Assembly (NCBI GenBank): GCA_037178975.1
Contig: JASJZH010000005.1
Coordinates: 2,356,001 to 2,420,000, forward strand
Direction of reading: 5' to 3'
Origin: Oscheius tipulae
Taxonomy: Eukaryota; Nematoda; Chromadorea; Rhabditida; Rhabditidae
Length of the DNA: 64,000 bases
The position numbers were made by a program, and so were the translations under genes. Of this stretch, positions 20,176 through 34,165 are shown piece after piece. Position 1 is the stretch's first letter. The number at the start of each line of letters is the position of its first letter. The notes below the pieces were generated by a model that was not told where the DNA came from, did no database searches, and saw only the letters and a list, made by a program, of their open reading frames with translations.

Positions 20176-23100
20176 ATGTCTCTTCCTGCCCAAATTGGCA
20201 TCGACATCGGAACTGTCTATTCTCGGGTGGCTGTATTCCAAGATGGAGGGCCGCGGGTATTGAAGAACGAGCTCGGTGAGTAATTGGGCAGAAAGATGAC
20301 AGCTCTCCTTGAATTATAGCCAATAATCTGACTCCTTCTTACGTGGCTTACACGGAAAACCTATGTCATGTGGGCGACCAAGCCAAAGAAATTTCTGCCA
20401 CGAATGGGGCTGATGCCATACATGGTATGGGCTCACTTTTTTCCGCGTTTTTGTTCTAATCAGTATTAAAGGTGCAAGACGGATACTTGGACGACGTGAC
20501 TACGATCCATTTGTGAAGCAAGCTACTTTGAACCAACACTGTAATTTTGTCCCGAACGACGGACGACCATCCCTTCAAGTCAACTACAGAAAACATGCGA
20601 AAACAGTAACTCCGGAAGAAGTCATGGCTCTCTTGATCAGAAAAATGGTCGAGATTGGTGAAAAGGCGCTACTGGGAAGTAAGGTCCAAGTGAATGGCTT
20701 TTCTATTCGGTCCAAGCCATAACTTTAGAAAGCCATCATTACTGTTCCTTCCCAGTTCGACTGTCATCAGCGGAAAGCAGTCAAAAGTGCTGCTGTCATT
20801 GCTGGAATTGACTGCGAGCTCATCAACGAGACTACGGCCGCTGCAATTGCTTGTGCGTTCGAAATGAAGTCCGAGTTTTTACGCAAAGAAAACGAAGTTT
20901 GCTTGTTTACAACATGGGAGGAGGGTTCACGACAGCGGTAAGTTTTGTTAGGCTTTAGTGCTTGTGCAGAATAGGCAGTCTTTATTTTTTATTAAAAAAA
21001 AATGACAACTTTTTTTCTCCACTTAAACTCTCTTCGGACTCGACTTGACATGGATCAATACGATTAACGTTATGGTATTCGAACATAAACCAAAGATGAA
21101 AAGTCAAGAATTGTTACTAATTTGTTGAAAGACCAGTTGTGTGCGGAGAGGACCTGTCAATTTGATAGAATACTCTCAGGGTAGAGCTATCCTAAAAGTT
21201 GTACTCATTACCACTGTCTCAGAAGTTTGAGCGCCTGATAACACTTGACTAAGAAGCTTACACGAATACTGTCAAGTGTTATCGAAGTTAACCAAGCTGA
21301 GCTTTTAGCTCCATACTTTGAAAACTGCCCTATTCAGACAATAGTCTCTGTCACAAACGGTGAGCTCCGTGTCTTGTCTACAGCCGGTGACATGCAGCTC
21401 GGCGGAGAGGACTTTGACCAAGTGCTAGCCGATCATTGCTGTAAGCAATTTGAGAAAACTCACAAGAAGAAGGGCTTGAGGGAGAATCGAAGTGCCATGA
21501 GCAAACTGAAGCAAGCTTGTGAGAAGGCCAAACGGAGTCTTTCCTTCTCCGTTCGTTCTATCATCCGCGTCGAGGATCTTTTCGCTGGAAATGACTTCAA
21601 TACGGGTATAACAAGGGAAGAATTTGAAACAACACTGTGTGGAGAGTTGTTTGAACGAGCAATGAATCCTGTGACTAAAGTTTTGCAGTATGCAAGGATG
21701 AAGGAGGATCAGGTGAATATAAGTCGATTGTTGAACAATTCATATCTAGATCGCCGAGATTATTCTGGTTGGAGGGTCAACAAGAATGTCAATCATAAAG
21801 CAGAAACTGATGGCATTGTTCCCTCAGAGAAGAGTAAATAGCTCTGTGAATCAGGACGAGGCAGCAGTTCTCGGGGCTGCCGTTCGTGCTGGAATACCTA
21901 CCAACTTTCAAGACGTCATCCCAGCTCACTTCGGGGTAGAGAAGTCAAACGGTGAAGCTGATTTCGTTTGCCGTGTAAGTATCTTTTTAGTCAAAGCAAG
22001 GGTAGCTATCGCGCATAGGGTGACAGTTATGAGCTCAATTGTTCAACCTCACATAGCTTCAACTGATCAACCTGTCCTCTGATTTCCATTTGCCCTTGTC
22101 TCCCTCCAGTCGTTCTACTACCAAGAAACAAGCTTATATTTTGAAGACCCTGTGTCTGTCCCAAACGAACTTCCTATCAACTCTAAAATCTATTCACAAA
22201 GTAATGCTTGGTAGCAATGGCTTCAGACAGGCACACAGAGAAGGGACACTATCTCCCAAACTGGCTCGAGTTGGCTTGACTTGCCAACAGTTATTGTGCG
22301 CACAAAATAACTATTGCTAACTGGAAATGATGACTTCTGACATAGACTGTTGGAACATTGTTTTTCTCTATACCTCTATTGTGTTGATGACTTTTCTATC
22401 CGCATTCGATCACTACATTCGATCAGTCAAAGAAAAGGAAGAAAGAAAGAAAACTTTTCAGAGAAACGACAAATTTCCATGCTCATTCTACCGAAACTAC
22501 AAAGTCGAAGATTTTACCCCCAAATCCTCTAGATCATCTTCTGTAAAACTCACGGTGCTGCACGGGAGGGACACTATCTTGGCCCAGTTCAGCCTGAAGA
22601 AAGGGATTTTTGGCAATACTGTCAAGGTTTTCCTTGCTATGACTTGTTCTAGACGGCGCTTTACAGCTTGATTTCTTTGTCGACCCCGATGGAATTCTGG
22701 CAGTGAAGGCTGATGTGGCGGGAGCTAACTACCCACTCTTTCCCAGTGAGACCGTCAGTTTAACAAATAAGGAGATTGAAACAATAAGCCTGGAACTGGC
22801 AAGATACAGCAAACACAAAGCTGCTGATTCCAAGCGAATCATTGCCAAAGATGCAAAAGATGTCCTTCTTAGTTGTGTTGAGAAGCTTTCAGTGAAACTC
22901 AGCACTGAGAAGGTGGGTTGCGATGACTCTGTAACCACATCAGATTTTGTAGCTCTCTGAAGCAGAGTTTATGGACTACAGTAGTTTTTGCGACATGATC
23001 TCAAAATGGATCACTGCAAATGCGAATGCCACAACCACGGAGTACGAGATAATCTTGGAAGAGTTCTGCAAGAGGGTGGTCGAGATTAAACAAACGCACG

Positions 23101-24288
23101 CCTTGGAAAAGCTGCCAGCTGTAACGAAACCATCTACACCAAAGCCTATAGATCTCGGAGTATCCAATCCTCCGAGTGAGCAATGTTTCCTCACTATGCT
23201 GTGTTGACTTGATCAGCCGTCTTTGATGGCCCCGTTGTTCTCTTAGAACAACCAAGGACCATTAACGGGGATCGAAAAAGATTCATGACCCAGCGTGCTG
23301 AGCTATGGCGGACGGCTGCTGCTTTTCGCCCACAGTGTGTACAGTCGGATAGACGGATGTGTCGCACTTTAGAATAAGAGCGATGTTAGACTTTTCTTAA
23401 CGAAAAATGCGCTTTCCAAGGATAGTAGTTTAACAAAATTGCAAGCTGTAGAAGAACAGCTATGAGTTGTAGTCATGTAGGTCAAGCTGTCTTATACTTT
23501 TTGTTACTACCTGAAAATTTGGATTAAAAACAATGAGCACCTTCTTGTTTCTAATAATCTTTATCTAACTTTTAGAACTCCAATCGGCATACTCCTACGA
23601 TTTTCCCAACCCTGTCAACGAGGTAAAAATTCAACCAGGACAGGGGAATCCTTCGTTCGATGAAAACTTGAGGGATAAGAAGATTCTCCCGTCTGTACAC
23701 ACAGCTGGCTACTCACAACTCCCAAACAGCGTAGAAATCTCTAGTTTGCCGCTGTATCCCGTCCTAATTCAATCAGAGGTACAACCAAACACATTTTTGA
23801 AAAACCTCTACCTAGAAGTCCGATTGTTTCATTAACGGAAGCGTTTTAACTGATGCTCCGAAGATGAATCAAAATCCTTACCAGCCAACACAGACTCCGC
23901 CGATTGAACACAGCTTCGTCGGCATGCAAATTGATCATCATATAGAAATCAATACAAACCTGATAGCTTCGCCTGGGTGGAACCCAAATGCTGTGCTTCC
24001 GAATCCAACGCTCCCAATGAATGCAGCAATGCCGCAAACCGTTCCACTTGGTACAAAGGAATTTCGGCCTACTGACCGGCCAGTGCAGCCAGAGGTGGTA
24101 AAAAAGATTATCCTCATAACAACATTCGACTTTAGCCCCCTGCGTCTGTTCACCGGTCAATAACATCGCCTCCTACGGGGGGCCGTACCGATGACAAGAG
24201 ATTTGGGCAAAATCAGGAAAATCAGCATGGCGAACCAAGCAAGAACAATCCATCAGAAGCAGGACAGCCCCGTTTTAACTATTTTTAA
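20176..24288 (+). pseudogene. divergent HSP70-family gene with Pro/Asn-rich tail; several frame breaks
   Basis: The start is MSLPAQIGIDIGTVYSRVAV, the first phosphate-binding loop (IDIGT) of HSP70. Exons 20176-20275, 20320-20424 and 20472-20683 join in phase. The exon from 20729 reads ITVPSQFDCHQRKAV and LINETTAAAIACAFE. The second phosphate loop MGGGFTT follows, but only after a one-base frame break near 20895. Later exons (21338-21712, 21750-21974, 22110-22200) carry DMQLGGEDFDQVLADHC and [11 protein letters not shown]. The substrate-binding part (LTVLHGRDTILAQFSL, VDPDGILAVKADV) needs two further phase changes that I cannot explain by introns. After the lid, two or three exons add a tail rich in Pro, Asn and Gln (GWNPNAVLPNPTLPMN), stopping at 24286-24288. 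Known HSP70s use ATP to bind unfolded clients. This copy may be inactive or its gene model may be wrong. Confidence 0.6.
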
Positions 24289-24398
24289 AGTTGTTTTGTA
24301 ATGTACTCATTCTCGAAGTATGGGGGTCGTTCCCAAAGTACTTTTATTTGCTTTTACCTGTATCGTCTTATAGGATACAGGTACCCAAAGCAGGGAGG

Positions 24399-26810
<2,412 letters not shown>

Positions 26811-27774
26811 GTAGTGCTTATCCTATCCATTGTACTTTCAACTGTTCCTATCAATAGAATATGAAAAGTCTGTCCAGTCAAGGAGTCCAGTGTGACTCAT
26901 ACCACGTCAGAGCTGAGAGAGGAACAGGGAGTGGAGACATACGAGTCTAAAACCCTTACACATTCTTCATTTTAACCTAGTCTGAATTCGGACTGATGAC
27001 CGGTACGGCCCTTACTCCTCTCGCTGGCTAACATGTGTTCCTTGATGATTAAGTTGTGTATTATTGTAATTTTCTGGCTATACTCTTCTAGTAAAGTGAC
27101 TAGCGTCAGTAGACTATACGATTTGACCATTTTATGAAAGGTATTCACAGTGTTTTATAATTTTGCGGCCAGTGATTCAGACTGTATGAAAGCAGTTCGT
27201 TCCTCCACAGTGGTCAGAATCTATTGAGTTTTGCCAGAGTTTATTCCGTGCTCGATTCTGACCGTTCTTGGGAAAAGCAGCTGGAAGATTCCAAATACTC
27301 TCTGTCCTAAAGGTGTTCCCCTAAGTTCCCACGTAAGAAGAATGAAGGAAAAGTATGCACTGCAAGGACTAAAAACAATCCGCAAATCTCCCTAACGTTT
27401 TCCGTACTTTTTTTAGAAACTGACAAAAGGCAAAAAACTAGCGGTGAACAGTGTACTAAGTCTTCTCTAAGAGTAGAAACATATTTTGCGGTAATCCACA
27501 CGCTTACGTTTTCCTGAAACATGTTCAATTTTCACTGTCACTCACACGTAAAATATCAAATTGAGCACGTTCCCAGTACAGAAATGTGTATTTTAAAATT
27601 TGAATGTTGTTATGCCCCAGCTGAAACATAAAGCAAGCCTTTGTCACTCTTATTACGCTTCCACTACCAACTCCTGGCTTTCCCACCGTCAAAGCGAAGC
27701 CTCTGCTCGATCGCTAAACTTGTCAGTCCGTCATTCACTCATCTCAGATTAATCAGCTCTCCCTCTTCTTCAAG
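26811..27774. other. intergenic interval; source of the duplicated HSP70 flank
   Basis: 26868-26950 is the parental copy of the flank found inverted at 2775-2850. Beyond this no gene is recognised until 27775. Confidence 0.5.
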
Positions 27775-28371
27775 ATGGATCTTGTCTCTCGTCGTGGAAT
27801 GACAGTTAAGCAGCAAATCTCTTCTGCTCTACCCAAGTTCCCGAAAATGTCCAACTGGGAGTTCATCGAATGGTATCTGGCCAGGAGTTCTGTCCCTCTG
27901 TCGACTACCCCTATCCCTTTTGAGACGCCAAGTCCTGTTCAGAAGCTGTCCGTCAAGAAACAAGAGCCGGAAGTGTTTACCCCCGTCCAACGAGCGTCTG
28001 TCAAGCGTCTGGTCGAGCCGAAATCCGGTTCGGTGAGAAGATCTGCAAGGTTTGGAGCCAAGAGTCCCAAGCTCGGAAAGGAGGACAAATTCAGTGTGGA
28101 TTACATCCACGGACATGAGTACAAGGAAGGACGACTCTTCTTTTGGATCGTCCAGAATGTATGTCTTCTGTCTCTCTCACCAATACTTCTCTTCCAGGTC
28201 AATGAAGGATGCTGTGTTCTACGAGATGGCAAAGAGATCCAGACGAAGTTCCCAAGAAAAGTCCTGGAGTACGAGAAATACCTGACCAGGAAGACGTCCC
28301 TGCCCCTCTTGGAAAAGGATCAGCGTGGAAGAAGAAGGTCCGGAGCCTTCAGTCCCTACGAACAGTGGTAA
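27775..28371 (+). CDS. chromodomain-like small protein (tentative)
   Basis: The whole span is open, but a GTATGT donor at 28159 and a CTTCCAG acceptor ending at 28197 mark a 39-nt intron that happens to lack a stop. Spliced, the protein is 185 residues. The N-terminal half is basic and rich in Ser/Pro/Val (EVFTPVQRASVKRL, VRRSARFG). The C-terminal half reads DKFSVDYIHGHEYKEGRLFF, WIVQN, then VNEGCCVLRDGKEI and FPRKVLEYEKYL. Its strand-strand-helix layout resembles a degenerate chromodomain (FxVExIxxxxxxxGxxxxxV ... LIxEYEK), although the usual second aromatic (WKGW/WEP) part is missing. A chromatin role is inference. It could be another small nematode-specific family. Confidence 0.5.
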   Translation: MDLVSRRGMTVKQQISSALPKFPKMSNWEFIEWYLARSSVPLSTTPIPFETPSPVQKLSVKKQEPEVFTPVQRASVKRLVEPKSGSVRRSARFGAKSPKLGKEDKFSVDYIHGHEYKEGRLFFWIVQNVCLLSLSPILLFQVNEGCCVLRDGKEIQTKFPRKVLEYEKYLTRKTSLPLLEKDQRGRRRSGAFSPYEQW

Positions 28372-29322
28372 AAGTGTGTTGTTCTATCATGAAATTTATT
28401 GTCTATATGAACCTCGTTCCAATAACTGCTGAATCATACGATCTCAATATCGACCTCTTCTGAATCTTCGGTCTCATATTTTTGGCTGAAATAATAGCGT
28501 GGCTTAGGCTTCTCTTCAATGTTACCTTGCAACCGTCACCGTTTGTTCAAAGCTTATATTTTTTTGGTTAGAAAAGCCCATCTTGACCTCATGGAGCGAT
28601 CGAAAGATAGTAAAGTTGTCCGCTTGAACATGCTTCTTTTGAAACTTTGCGGTAACAAGATAGAGATGGAGAGCTGGATAATGCGAGATGCTATAGCCTT
28701 CTCCAACTCCAGACCATGGAAAATGGCCAGTGTTAGAGCGGACATCTTTCTAACGATGTCCTGGGAGTAGTGCATAAAGCCGGGAATTCTAGCGTGAAAT
28801 CGGCCCAGGGTCCGGCCACATGATGATATCTCCAATGCTCCGAATTCAGATTGTTCAATAAATACGATTTCCTACCATACTGTTTTCGGCGTTTTCGGCG
28901 ACTCGTACCCTTGGCTGTGGGGAGAAACATGCTAAAAACGTGGGGAGAAACATGCTAAAAGCAAAGATATTTTGAAGGGAAGGACCACCTTCAGAACAAA
29001 GACCGGGATCGCAGTAAAATTAACATATTTGTATAGCTGTGCATTGGTAAAAAAAGCTTTCGAGCTTACTGCAAGCTTCCATTCAGAAAAAAACTATCAT
29101 GTTCTCTGTAACAGTAACAGGAACTCTAACTTTTTTTTCCAAAGAATGATTTAAAAGAAACAAGCCTCCTGCTTCTACCTCGAACAAGGAACAGTATTTC
29201 GAGTTTCACAGTGTTCAGGTATTACAATAACATGTCCTTAGTTTTTGATTTCAACTGTCAACTTTTTGACCTATTCTTTACCCAAAAAGTACCCTTGAAA
29301 CCAAAAGCAGAACCTACTTTCT
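28372..29322. other. non-coding interval
   Basis: No recognised gene. The phrase ACGTGGGGAGAAACATGCTAAAA is nearly duplicated in tandem at 28918-28960. Confidence 0.4.
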
Positions 29323-29712
29323 GTGCAGAATCTCCCAGAGAGTGATGGTAAAAGAGTAGATATCTGCCGAGTAGTCGTATTTGCTATGCTGAATCACTTC
29401 CGGGGCCATGTAGATCAGTGTTCCGACCCTGAAACAAAAGCTTTTCGAAACGTTTTGTACCTGAACATACCCAGAAGTGAGACTGGTGTCTAGGGTTCTT
29501 GCCAGCCCAAAATCGGAGATTTTTGTGCGGAATCGGGTGTCTATTAAGAGACTAGAAAGTACAGTTTCTGATAGAGAAAAGCCTACTTTTGGGGCTTGAT
29601 GTCCCTGTGAATGATGCCCTCGTCGTGGAGATAGCCGAGGCCACAGGCTATTTGTTCGGTCCAGAGGAAGATCTCTTTGCAGGTGTATTTTTCAGGGTTG
29701 TTGTGGATGACT
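29323..29712 (-). pseudogene. protein kinase fragment, paralogue of the 4.4-6.3-kb kinase
   Basis: Three minus-strand exon-like blocks: IHNNPEKYTCKEIFLWTEQI ... GLGYLHDEGIIHRDIKPQ (29712-29590), TKISDFGLARTLDTSLTSG (29535-29475), and VGTLIYMAPEVIQHSKYD ... YSFTITLWEILHR (29425-29323). Intron positions match the SH3-kinase gene exactly (after IKP, and after HRK). The phase across the first intron does not close. No N-lobe was found upstream and no continuation downstream, so this is a central fragment. No SH3 is present. Confidence 0.7.
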
Positions 29713-31381
29713 GAAAAATGAAAATTTATTCACTGGGCATAACATATTTCTCAACTTATTCTTACACAGCAAGCTGTATACATTCAAAAGTTGGAAGTAA
29801 AAAAAGTGACTAACATCTCTGACAGAAAAGGATCACATGGAAACAGTCTGCCTCGATATTTGGCTCTCTAATGCAAAAAGAAAATAGATGCTTTAATCTT
29901 AATCCAGGACAGAAATGATTTTTCTTTTAGAGGATTACTATACAATATCTTTGTAACAAAGAAAACTGAAAATAGTTTATATCTTTAGAGATTTGTATAC
30001 GTACAATTTTTGCAGTGAACTGACTTTCTGAAATGTTCTGGTTAACCAAAAAGTTAACATTGGGTCTGATACTCACTGCTACGAAAACAATAATTCTGAA
30101 ACAGACATCAAATTCTAAAATTAGTCCAGACCGAGGACTGGGCAGGAATTACTCTTCTAGCTGGTTGCTTACGATCGAAACGACGAAACCAAAATGAAAA
30201 AAGATCTTTTAGGGTTTCGGACATTTCCTTTGGAAAAACGCTATATTTACTGGTTCTTCTTGGTAGTAAGAATAATCCGTTTTGGGTGCAAATCTCCAGT
30301 TTCCGGTTTTGTGGTCTCGCTAATAAAACCTAATAGTGTCCGTTCGTCATTGTGAAACAAAGGCGAGCAAATGTTGTCCAGAAGTTGTTTTGTCAAAAAA
30401 AAAGTTATTGCTAATATTGGGTGGCATGTCAACTTTGGATGCGTTCTAGAACATTGCTTTTATAGCAGTGACGGCGCTGAGAGCCTTCTGCTACTACGGA
30501 GCGGCGCAGCCGTCAAAGCAAATTGAAGGCAAAGGGACGGTGAAACCGTCGGAGACGGCTGGTATTCTCCTAAGTTGTAGCCTTCAACTGATCTGCTCTT
30601 CAACTTCGCAGAACATCGTATAGCACCAAACTTATGCTGGCTACCCGAAAATTAAATTCAAAAGTTGCACCAACCTTGATCAAGAGCTCAATCTCATCCT
30701 TCCTTTGTGGCCACTTTTCTAAACTTTTTCACTGCCACGAACCTAGAAATTCCCAATATTTTGAATCGAAATACAACTTTACCCGTATTTGAAAACAAAT
30801 CCTTTGCAAACAACTGCCTCAGCTCCATCGCCTATCTGTTCCCTGCCTTCGATGTCAGCTTCTTGGATGCTACCAACGGCTGGAAGACTCGATTATGCCA
30901 AGAATAAGAAGAAGAAAGTAACCAGTTGGGACAATACGAGTGTCCTTAGCCGGTAGACGAGCACTCATGGCCAACGAACAACGATGAGTAGATGAGGTTA
31001 GAAAAGATTGAAAGAAGGTGATGTGTTATGATAAGAAACACAGTCAGGGTGGTTTCGGCCAGAGATACGCAGAAGAGAACTCGACGATCAGGTCCGTCTG
31101 TCTTGTGAAGCAGTTATAGCAAACTGTGACTTCAGAAACTGGTTTCAGCTCTTGGATTTGGAGCCCTTGTCTCTCTGTCTTTCTGTCTGTCTATCATGTG
31201 TCTCTTTGTCTCTCCTTATCTCTGTCCCTGCCTTTCGGTCTCTCTCTAATTCCCTCTGTTGAAAGCCAAAGTATTTTCCTATGAAATTTTTTAAATTGTT
31301 CCAAAAAGCAAACTACAATGTTTCAAGAGTGCTTTCAATTGAAAGTTTCAATAAAAGAACTTCACTTCATCAAACTACAGG
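29713..31381. other. non-coding interval
   Basis: No gene supported. A GC-rich block lies at 30470-30560 (GAGCGGCGCAGCCGTC). A pyrimidine-rich low-complexity stretch (TCTCTCTGTCTTTCTGTCTG) is at about 31170-31260. Confidence 0.4.
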
Positions 31382-32126
31382 ATGCTAGGCTGTCTGAAGC
31401 CGTGTCTCTCCTCCACGTCGCTCTCTACTCTCGATTTCGTAAATGATTCTACCGCAACTCTTCAATGCAGCCATCTTAGGAAGTCTACCCGAGAGAAGGA
31501 AGTCTGACTGGAGTCGTCTACAAGCAGCTCCACGGCAGATGGTCGCCTCGCGTAGCCGAACTCGATGTGGACGGCGAGCTGAAGATCTACAAGTCCGTTT
31601 ACAACATGAAGAGGTACGACCTGAAAAGTCTGGTCAACATCTGTCTGAAGGCGGGAGAGGACAACATCCAGGCCAGGCTGAGCTTCGACGACGGGAAGAA
31701 GCTGCATCTGAAGTTGAAGGGACCGGACCGTGCCGAATGGACCAAAAGGATGACGCAGAACAAATTCCCATCCTGTCGGCCCGATCAGACTCTCGCCTAC
31801 AAGCCGACAAGTAGGTCATTTTGACAGAGATTGACACTGAATTTCCAGCAACAGTCTGCAATATATACGACTTTGTCCAGCAGTCTCCCCAACAACGCGA
31901 GAAGGCCGAAGAAGTCGTGCCTAACCCTCGTCTCTATCCGGTCACCCCGATCCCGAAGCCCCGTTCGATGTTCCAGCTGCTGGCCGCGACGTCGACAACG
32001 ATTGGCTCGACGCAAGACTACAGCCCAATGCCCGTTCATCTGGAGGACGACAGCTACGTGACCAAGATGGCCCGCGTCTTCGAGCCGAGTTTCGTCAACA
32101 GAAGACAGATCCTCCACCGCACTTGA
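31382..32126 (+). CDS. PH-domain-like protein
   Basis: Exons 31382-31438, 31480-31810 and 31849-32126 close in phase to 221 residues. After a short N-terminus (MLGCLKPCLSSTSLSTLDF) comes a region with the pleckstrin-homology pattern: GSLTGVVYKQLHGRWSPRVA, ELDVDGELKIYKSVYN, SLVNICLKAGED, ARLSFDDGKKLHLKL and a C-terminal helix GPDRAEWTKRMTQNKF. The acidic/basic strand pattern and the Trp in the terminal helix fit PH, but phosphoinositide-binding residues cannot be judged by eye. The remaining ~100 residues are Pro-rich (PNPRLYPVTPIPKPRSMF) with no known domain. It may be a membrane or cortex adaptor (inference). A poly(A) signal AATAAA lies at 32177. Confidence 0.7.
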
Positions 32127-32301
32127 GAAGACCCTATCCAACTCTCCATTCTTTGATAAACAAGTTTTTTTTTGTAAATAAACGGCTCTCGGATACTATT
32201 GCTTTCTTGTTTTTTATTTGTTTTAGTTCTCTTCGGTCTGAATCTATGTCACTATTTCTTCCTGTCTCTCCAGAAACAGTTCGCTTATTCAAAACCAGAT
32301 T

Positions 32302-32930
32302 TTATTTGACAGTATGGACAGGATGGTTCCCGAAGGTCGACTCGCTGTTCATCTCCAGGCAGAGCTTCACGGTCTCCAGTTGCAGATCAAGGAGAACACA
32401 AATAAAAACATAGATGACAATCTGGAAAGGGATACTGAACGCGAACCAATACTTTTCTCCTGATATGTAGAAATTATAGTTTCTGAAAGTTGGTATAGGC
32501 TGAAGGTGATCAAATCTTACATGTAGCCAAGAATCAAGAGCACTAGAAGTTCGGCTAGTACGAAGAAACACTCTGCAGGGTAGCTATCGAGGAATTTCCA
32601 CTCGGAGAGCTTTTTGAATATTGTATGGGAGCTATAGATAGCCTGACAGGAACTGCATTGCTGAAAATGGAGGTAGGATAAAGAGACAGAGAGCCAGAGA
32701 GACAGAGTGACAAAGCGGCAAAGCGACAGAGGTACAGAGAACTCACTTTCTGTCCTGATTCTTCGACCCATGTCTTCAGACAGTGTCTATGAATGAATGC
32801 ACTGGTTCCGCTGCAGAGACAAGGACTGATCAGTTCGGAAGTTTCCTAAACAATAAGGGTATGAGTTGAACTTGTAAGTTACAGTGTCAAAGCTGAAGCA
32901 GATACGACATTCTTTCAACAAAGAGGCCAT
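32302..32930 (-). CDS. RING-CH (MARCH-type) membrane E3 ligase, member 1
   Basis: Minus strand from ATG at 32930: MASLLKECRICFSFDT, spliced to ETSELISPCLCSGTSAFIHR and HCLKTWVEESGQK, spliced to QCSSCQAIY. This gives a C4HC3 RINGv finger (CxxC ... CxC ... HC ... CxxC). Two hydrophobic spans follow (ECFFVLAELLVLLILGYM, and WFAFSIPFQIVIYVFICVLL), and the end is GNHPVHTVK. MARCH-type ligases ubiquitinate membrane cargo from endosomes, ER or plasma membrane. The intron between the last two zinc-ligand pairs holds GACAGAGA-type repeats. It is tandem with a second full gene and a relic on the same strand. Confidence 0.8.
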
Positions 32931-33036
32931 TTTTTGATGAGACAGAGAGCCAGAGATGGTAGGATTGATGTATACAGCGAAAGCTGTACACCGATTCTGC
33001 TTAGCTTTAGTTTTTTTTAGCAAGCTAATAAAACGA

Positions 33037-33141
33037 TCAATAACAGTTTATTTGAGCAATTATTCTGAGCTGTGGATAGGATGGTTCCCGTATCTCAATA
33101 GAAGAGTAGCATACACGACATTCTGGGGATTGCTCGGCCAT
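33037..33141 (-). pseudogene. RING-CH relic with internal deletion
   Basis: From ATG at 33141 the minus strand reads MAEQSPECRVCYSSIEI, the start of the same RINGv domain. It then passes directly into text homologous to the extreme 3' end of the neighbours (GGGAACCATCCTATCCACAG, matching the GNHPVHTV coding stretch). The whole middle of the gene is missing, and it stops at 33037. It is a collapsed third copy lying between the two intact genes. Confidence 0.65.
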
Positions 33142-33256
33142 TTTCAAAGAAAAGATGGTCAGATATTTGCGCTCACACGACCAATGACAAGGCGAGTATA
33201 AACGGAGAAGGAATCTATCGATTTTGGTCAGTATGAGGACAGTGTTTATTCGCAAT

Positions 33257-33943
33257 TCAAACAATATGTACAGGGTGATTGGAGTAGAGGAGCTCCTTGT
33301 TTATCCTCAACACCTCTTTCGTGAGTCGATATGTCCATTCAATGAAGATGTACCCGGTAAAAAGTTGACCCAAAAAGAGGTAGAAGCATCTGTCAGAGTC
33401 TGTTGCTGACAGACCGCAGAGGGGATAATGACTGGAAATGACCAATTTATGAACTTTCATGTAAAACCTACGCAGCTGAGAGCAGGATGAAGGCCATGAG
33501 ACTAAGAATAGTGACGGCAAGTTTCCAGCGTTGTTCGGAGTCCAGAATCCATTGAGATATGGGCCTTCTAGACATTTTTGAGTAAAAAGTTGTCTTACAA
33601 GTCCCGCAGGTCTGAAAGATGGGATTGCGAAGAAAGAAAAATAGGGACAGAGAGATAGAGACAGAATGACAAAGAAACATGGAGACAGAGAAAGTAAGAA
33701 AGAAAGACAGAGAGACAGGGAGACAGAGGGACAGAGACAGAAGAACTTTCTCTATCTACCTTTTGTCCAGACGACTCTATCCATGTTAGCAAACAGTGTC
33801 TATGAATGAAGGCACTAGTTCCTCTACAGTGACATGGACTGACCAGTTTGGAAGTTTCCTGAAAGGAAAGAGTATGAGCTTGACTACTGACATACCGTGT
33901 CAGATAGGAAGCAGATCCGACACTCCTTGGCTGGAAGGGACAT
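33257..33943 (-). CDS. RING-CH (MARCH-type) membrane E3 ligase, member 2
   Basis: Minus strand from ATG at 33943: MSLPAKECRICFLSDT (33943-33896), spliced to ETSKLVSPCHCRGTSAFIHR and HCLLTWIESSGQK, spliced to TCGTCKTTFYSKM. All zinc ligands of a C4HC3 RINGv are present. Two spans follow: LAVTILSLMAFILLSAA and CFYLFLGQLFTGYIFIEW, with a final intron between them (acceptor CTCTGACAG). The end is LYSNHPVHIV. The intron after the second zinc-ligand block is a long GACAGAGA/CTGTCTCT low-complexity tract. Closely similar to member 1; adjacent and co-oriented, probably from local duplication. Confidence 0.8.
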
Positions 33944-34165
33944 TCAAACTGACTACCGAGAAGAAGAGAAAGACGGTCCAGCGCAACTGAAATATCGATT
34001 TTTGACATATTTGTGCTCTGATGACAAGGGGAGGAAAAAAAGTGTCTGTCTCTGTATTTCACCCTCTTCCCTCAATTGAACCCTGATGGGGACCGGAAGA
34101 CGCAATAATTAGTCCCAACTCATTACTCTTTCGACCCTGTCATGTGTCTCCCAGTAGTCCTCTCA

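Noticed and set aside
28519..28835. Overlapping open frames on both strands
   Set aside because: Neither resembles a known family and both lack gene context.
30707..30907. 66-codon frame with RNTTLPVF resembling an HSP70 substrate-domain phrase
   Set aside because: Only a few residues match; the rest has no HSP70 character and there is no flanking exon.
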